From PALSA-1004 sp046715035 (GTDB lineage Bacteria; Pseudomonadota; Gammaproteobacteria; Burkholderiales; SG8-41), in assembly GCA_046715035.1 (NCBI GenBank), contig JBKJZR010000216.1, positions 1 through 8,329 of the forward strand: a DNA stretch of 8,329 bases. The letters are read 5' to 3'. A program made the position numbers and the translations under genes. Each line of letters starts with the position of its first letter. Position 1 is the stretch's first letter. Below, one piece after another: positions 5,502-8,329 of this stretch. The notes under the pieces are model-generated. The model did no database searches and was not told the origin of the DNA. It saw nothing but the letters and a program-made list of their open reading frames with translations.

Positions 5502-6992
5502 ATGAGCTTTTTCTGGAAGGGGCGGCTAGGCGAAAAGCCAAGCGACCTGCTAAAGCATTATTACGCCGAAACGATGCGCGAGCCGGGGTTCCTGGAGGCG
5601 CTGCATCAGTGGGACAAGGCGCAGGTCGTGGTTCTCGGCGAGCAGAAGTTCGCGCCGCCCGACGTAATCGCATCGCTAGTGAGAGCCATCGCAGCGATGG
5701 AAGAGGAGGGCGTAGTCGCGGCACGCACGGGTCTGTGGAACGTGATCCATGGCGGCGAAGAATACGTGCGCAAGCACTGCGAGGAAGAGAAGTCCGGATG
5801 GCTGCATCTCGGACGCTCGAGCCCGAGCCTGCGCGTGGTCGCCTCGCGCATCGCTTTTCGCAATCTGCTGATTCAGATCATGGCGAGCCAGCTCGAGCTG
5901 CGCGAGCGCGTGATAGACACAGCGGCGCAACACGTGGAAACACTGATGCCCGGGTACAGCTATATCCAGCACATAGAGCCCGGCACGTTCGGTTTCTACC
6001 TGATGTCATTTATCGAGCCTCTTGAGCGCGACTTTCAGCGTTTCCTGTCGGCTTATCGCAACACCAACATCAGTTCGGTCGGCACCGGCGCCGCGTACGG
6101 CATCGAGTTCCCGCTCGATCTCGAGAGATTCGATGAGCTCATGGGATTCGACGCGGCGCCGTGGAACGCACGCGACTCGATTCGTAACTATGACTACATG
6201 CTCGAGACCTACATGGCGCTCGCACTCATGCACAACACGCTGGGCCGCGTCGCGATGGATTTCCTAATCTGGCACAGCTCGGAGTTCGGGTTCATCACGC
6301 TGCCCGACCGCCTAAGCATCACCTCTAGCATATCCCCGCAGATGCGCATTCCGTACGTGCTGGAGTTCGTGCACGGCACAAGCGGCCTCATCACCGGGCG
6401 GTTGATGGGTGCCTTGGCGATCACGAAGACTGCATCGGACCAGCTCGAAATGGCAACGATGCTGCCGGCAGAGTTCTGGAAGTGTGCAGATGAATCACGG
6501 CGCGCAATGGCCGCGCTCGTCGATGCCCTCGGCGATATGAAAGTAAACAAAGAGCGCATGGCGCAAAGCGCTAACGAGCACTGGTCCCAGGCGAGCACCA
6601 TCGTCGGCTACTTCGTAAAAGAGCACGGCATGTCGTACCGCACCGGGCACCAGATCCTTGCGCTCATGATGCAGAAGGTTGCGGACAAGAACATCCCGCC
6701 GTCACAGGTCAAAGCCGAAACCCTCGAGGAAGCGGTGCACCAGTACACGGGCAAGAAGCTCGATATCCCGCAGGCGACGCTAGACAGACTGTTCGACGCG
6801 ATGCAATGCGTGCGCGAGCGCAAATACCGGGGCGGCGTTGCCCCCGAGCGGGTTCTCGAGCATATCGCCGCAGCGCGCGAAACGCTCGTCAGGGACAAGG
6901 CGCAGGCCATGGCGATTGCGAACTGTCTCACCGTCGCATCGGACAGACTCGAGAGCGCGTTCGCGGCGCTGCGCAAGGCGCACGGCGTTTGA
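5502..6992 (+). CDS. Argininosuccinate-lyase-like protein, diverged (aspartase/fumarase superfamily)
   Basis: The 496 residues follow the ArgH fold from end to end. GWLHLGRSSPS (99-109) corresponds to the G-x-LHTARSRND block, MPGYSYIQHIEPGTFG (149-164) to MPGYTHLQxxQPxTFG, and GTGAAYGIEFPLDLERFDELMGF (194-216) to the GxGAxxGTxFP region. EFGFITLPDR (261-270) is followed by TSSISPQMRIPYV (274-286) in place of the signature GSSxMPQKKNPDV. GGVAPERVLEHIAAAR (444-459) matches the ArgH C-terminal end. The Ser pair 275-276 containing the catalytic serine survives. Tyr154 replaces the conserved His of the GYTH motif, the SRND residues have become SSPS, and Met281 and Ile283 replace the Lys and Asn of the signature. 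It is thus unlikely to make arginine; another C-N or C-O lyase reaction on a dicarboxylate-type substrate is more plausible, and loss of activity is possible. It is third in the operon, 40 bases after the Bug gene, with a weak ribosome-binding site (GCGG) and an ATG at 5502. Confidence 0.85.
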   Translation: MSFFWKGRLGEKPSDLLKHYYAETMREPGFLEALHQWDKAQVVVLGEQKFAPPDVIASLVRAIAAMEEEGVVAARTGLWNVIHGGEEYVRKHCEEEKSGWLHLGRSSPSLRVVASRIAFRNLLIQIMASQLELRERVIDTAAQHVETLMPGYSYIQHIEPGTFGFYLMSFIEPLERDFQRFLSAYRNTNISSVGTGAAYGIEFPLDLERFDELMGFDAAPWNARDSIRNYDYMLETYMALALMHNTLGRVAMDFLIWHSSEFGFITLPDRLSITSSISPQMRIPYVLEFVHGTSGLITGRLMGALAITKTASDQLEMATMLPAEFWKCADESRRAMAALVDALGDMKVNKERMAQSANEHWSQASTIVGYFVKEHGMSYRTGHQILALMMQKVADKNIPPSQVKAETLEEAVHQYTGKKLDIPQATLDRLFDAMQCVRERKYRGGVAPERVLEHIAAARETLVRDKAQAMAIANCLTVASDRLESAFAALRKAHGV

Positions 6993-7127
6993 AGTCTTCC
7001 GGCAAGATCCTGCGTCAGGCTTGATACCGACAAACCAAAGGCGAGGAGAGATGGGAAAGCACAGCCACAGGAAACGATCATGTCACGCACATCGTGATCT
7101 GTTGTCGCGGGTGCTACGCCCACCTAC
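6993..7127. other. Region after the lyase with an orphan start
   Basis: Fifty-eight bases after the lyase stop codon lies a good ribosome-binding site (GGCGAGGAGAG) directly before an ATG at 7051. The spacing resembles that of the operon's other genes, but no recognisable protein follows. No clear rho-independent terminator is visible between the lyase and this point. Confidence 0.4.
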
Positions 7128-7131
7128 TTAA
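7051..7131 (+). other. Orphan start: RBS with 26-codon frame after the operon
   Basis: The ATG at 7051 opens a basic 26-residue frame (MGKHSHRKRSCHAHRDLLSR and six more residues) ending in TAA at 7129-7131. The ribosome-binding site is as good as that of the Bug gene, which suggests a fourth operon gene once began here and was cut off. The plus-strand frames downstream show no homology I recognise. It might instead be a real small basic peptide; I cannot tell. Confidence 0.3.
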
Positions 7132-7452
7132 TGCGAATCCGATTCTGGGTGCGAATGCGGGTCCCCGAAACCCCGACCCAGAATCGAGCTTCCGAATGCC
7201 ATGAACAGGCGCTCGGGGCTCGCTTCAACTTCAGCATAGACAGGTTGCCCCTCCCGTAGCGTCCTAATCGCTTTGCGAGTGGGGCCGGTGTCTTTTGCAG
7301 GGATTCGGGCAGGTCCGCCGCAAACCGCCGATAACGCACGACAACGTCGTCTATTGAGGGCACCCTGGAGTTAGGCTGAAGTGTCTGCATTAACTCCATG
7401 CGTTCCGCTCAGCCTCGGCCAAGGGCACGCGCCTGCTCGTGTGCGCGACCAT
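7128..7452 (-). pseudogene. Possible small unrecognised gene with two frameshifts
   Basis: Three overlapping minus-strand frames look like parts of one protein of about 107 residues. The first runs from ATG 7452 as MVAHTSRRVPLAEAERNAW. The second continues LMQTLQPNSRVPSIDDVVVR, YRRFAADLPESLQ. The third continues DTGPTRKAIRTLREGQPVYA, EVEASPERLFMAFGSSILGR and ends with a TAA at 7128-7130. Adding one G near 7396 (TGG GAG TTA) and one A at 7293-7296 would join them without any internal stop. The composition of the joined reading looks protein-like, unlike the alternative frames. I do not recognise the family, and the ribosome-binding site before 7452 is weak. It lies just downstream of the LysR gene on the same strand. 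The alternative is that the frames are chance and the region is non-coding. Confidence 0.3.
7140..7186. repeat. Nested inverted repeat
   Basis: Perfect 11-bp arms, CGATTCTGGGT (7140-7150) and ACCCAGAATCG (7176-7186), enclose 25 bases. Inside these a second small stem, GGGT/ACCC, could form. Neither side has a T tract. It overlaps the end of the possible minus-strand gene and lies between convergent units, the operon rightward and LysR leftward. A structure blocking read-through from both sides, a protein-binding site or a mobile-element end are all possible. Confidence 0.6.
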
Positions 7453-7520
7453 CGCGAACAGCTTCGAGCGGATACACCGCAGCTGCCGGGGACGAAACGA
7501 GGTGTCGGGAAATACATTGG

Positions 7521-8329
7521 CTAGCTGGACGGAACGACGCGCGCAAGATCCCGGATCTGTCTCGTATTGTTCTTGCGGGGAGCGACCAAGTCGATGAGAT
7601 CGGCGACGTAGCGCAGAGTGGGTAGATCGTCCTGCACGATCAAGGACACGATGGTCGGTTCAAACACGCGGCTGATTTCCACGACGCGCAGACTGCTGTT
7701 GCCCGGGCCGCTGATCGCGATAGTCGGAACGATTGCAATACCGAAATCCATCTGCACGTACTGCTTAATGGTCTCGAGGTTGAGCCCGCGCATACGATAT
7801 TGGGTCTGAGACCTTGCGAGGCAAACCGTTCGGCTATGAGATTTGCCAGACGTGACCGCGCACCTGCTGTGATCATCGGATAGTCCGCGATCGTTTTCAA
7901 CGTGAGCCGATGCTGCTTAAGCAGCGGATGCTTCGCGGGCGTGATCACGCAGTGGTACATACGAAAGCACGGAATGCTGACGAGTCCTGGAGGGAGGTCG
8001 ACGGGCGTGGTGCCCAGACCGAGATCGGCCTCACCGGTGCCAACCCAGTGAGCGATCTGGCCGGGATTGCCTTGCAGCAGATCGATCGTAACGCGAGGAT
8101 ATTTTTGTCGGAACCGCCGAAAGATTATCGGCAGGGTGTAGCGCGCATGCACGTGTGTCGTCGCAATGGCGATCCGTCCTTGGGCGGGATCACCGCCATT
8201 CGCCAGTATTTGCTTTAAGGTCTCCGCTTCTTTGAGAATGCGCCGCGCCGTCGGCAAAATCGCCTCGGCGGCCTCCGATAGAGCGATGACGCGGTTGCGC
8301 CGGCGCACGAGGAGCGTCGTTGCGAGCTC
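7521..8329 (-). pseudogene. CysB-like LysR regulator, frameshifted, 5' end beyond the window
   Basis: LysR-type transcription factors have an N-terminal helix-turn-helix and a C-terminal ligand-binding domain. The visible frame enters at the right edge as ELATTLLVRRRNRVIALSEA, the end of the DNA-binding region, so most of the helix-turn-helix lies outside. The ligand domain follows: GRIAIATTHVHARYTLP, VTIDLLQGNPGQIAHWV, GEADLGLGT, YHCVITPAKHPLL and DYPMITAGARSRLANLIAER. The ATTHxHARYxLP motif is typical of the CysB/Cbl branch. After GLRPNIVCAG the frame breaks. The protein resumes in another frame as LNLETIKQYVQMDFGIAIVP and continues to the TAG at 7521. One extra G in the GGG at 7785-7787 would restore a continuous protein. 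If the frameshift is real, the effector domain loses its last 85-90 residues and is probably inactive. LysR genes usually control the divergent neighbour, here beyond the right edge, so a link to the mmgE operon is uncertain. Confidence 0.85.

Noticed and set aside
5502..6992. Calling the lyase the genuine arginine-biosynthesis argininosuccinate lyase (argH)
   Set aside because: The signature loop, the GYTH histidine and the SRND residues are all altered, and the gene sits in a catabolic-type operon.
1..8329. CRISPR arrays, toxin-antitoxin pairs, phage defence genes or riboswitches
   Set aside because: No regularly spaced repeats, no paired small genes with such motifs and no recognisable aptamer structures were seen.

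Overview
This window looks like chromosomal DNA from a GC-rich betaproteobacterium, most likely Burkholderiales. Three things point there: a Bug-family (TctC-like) solute-binding protein with no transporter genes beside it, a CysB-type LysR regulator, and the codon use. No species can be named from the sequence.

Left part (1-1741). The 5' part of queA runs leftward off the edge from a TTG start. A tRNA-Leu(CAA) gene follows, with its own sigma70-type promoter and a short hairpin terminator. Next is a rearranged stretch: an orphan ribosome-binding site with a 20-codon reading frame abuts the truncated, frameshifted 5' end of a threonine-synthase-like gene. A small DUF1003 membrane protein gene (minus strand) closes this part.

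Middle (1742-3079). A 383-base stretch holds no recognisable gene. A YidB-like (DUF937-type) gene on the minus strand follows. The next 427 bases contain a short piece of an IS3-type transposase and then the presumed promoter/operator region of the catabolic operon.

Core (3080-6992). Three intact genes lie head to tail on the plus strand, 36 and 40 bases apart: an MmgE/PrpD-family enzyme, a secreted Bug-type solute-binding protein, and a diverged argininosuccinate-lyase-like member of the aspartase/fumarase superfamily. The arrangement suggests capture of a carboxylated compound in the periplasm followed by isomerisation or dehydration and C-N (or C-O) bond cleavage in the cytoplasm. MmgE/PrpD and ArgH-like enzymes are both known from iminodisuccinate/EDDS breakdown, so an amino-polycarboxylate-like substrate is one reasonable hypothesis. 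Both enzymes lack residues normally conserved in their families, so the true substrate is open.

Right part (6993-8329). A second orphan ribosome-binding site with a 26-codon frame follows the operon. Then come a nested inverted repeat, a possible small unrecognised minus-strand gene broken by frameshifts, and a CysB-like LysR regulator on the minus strand. The regulator carries a frameshift and runs off the right edge. Every frameshift I infer can be repaired by adding one base to a short homopolymer run. That pattern fits either sequencing or assembly error or recent gene decay.
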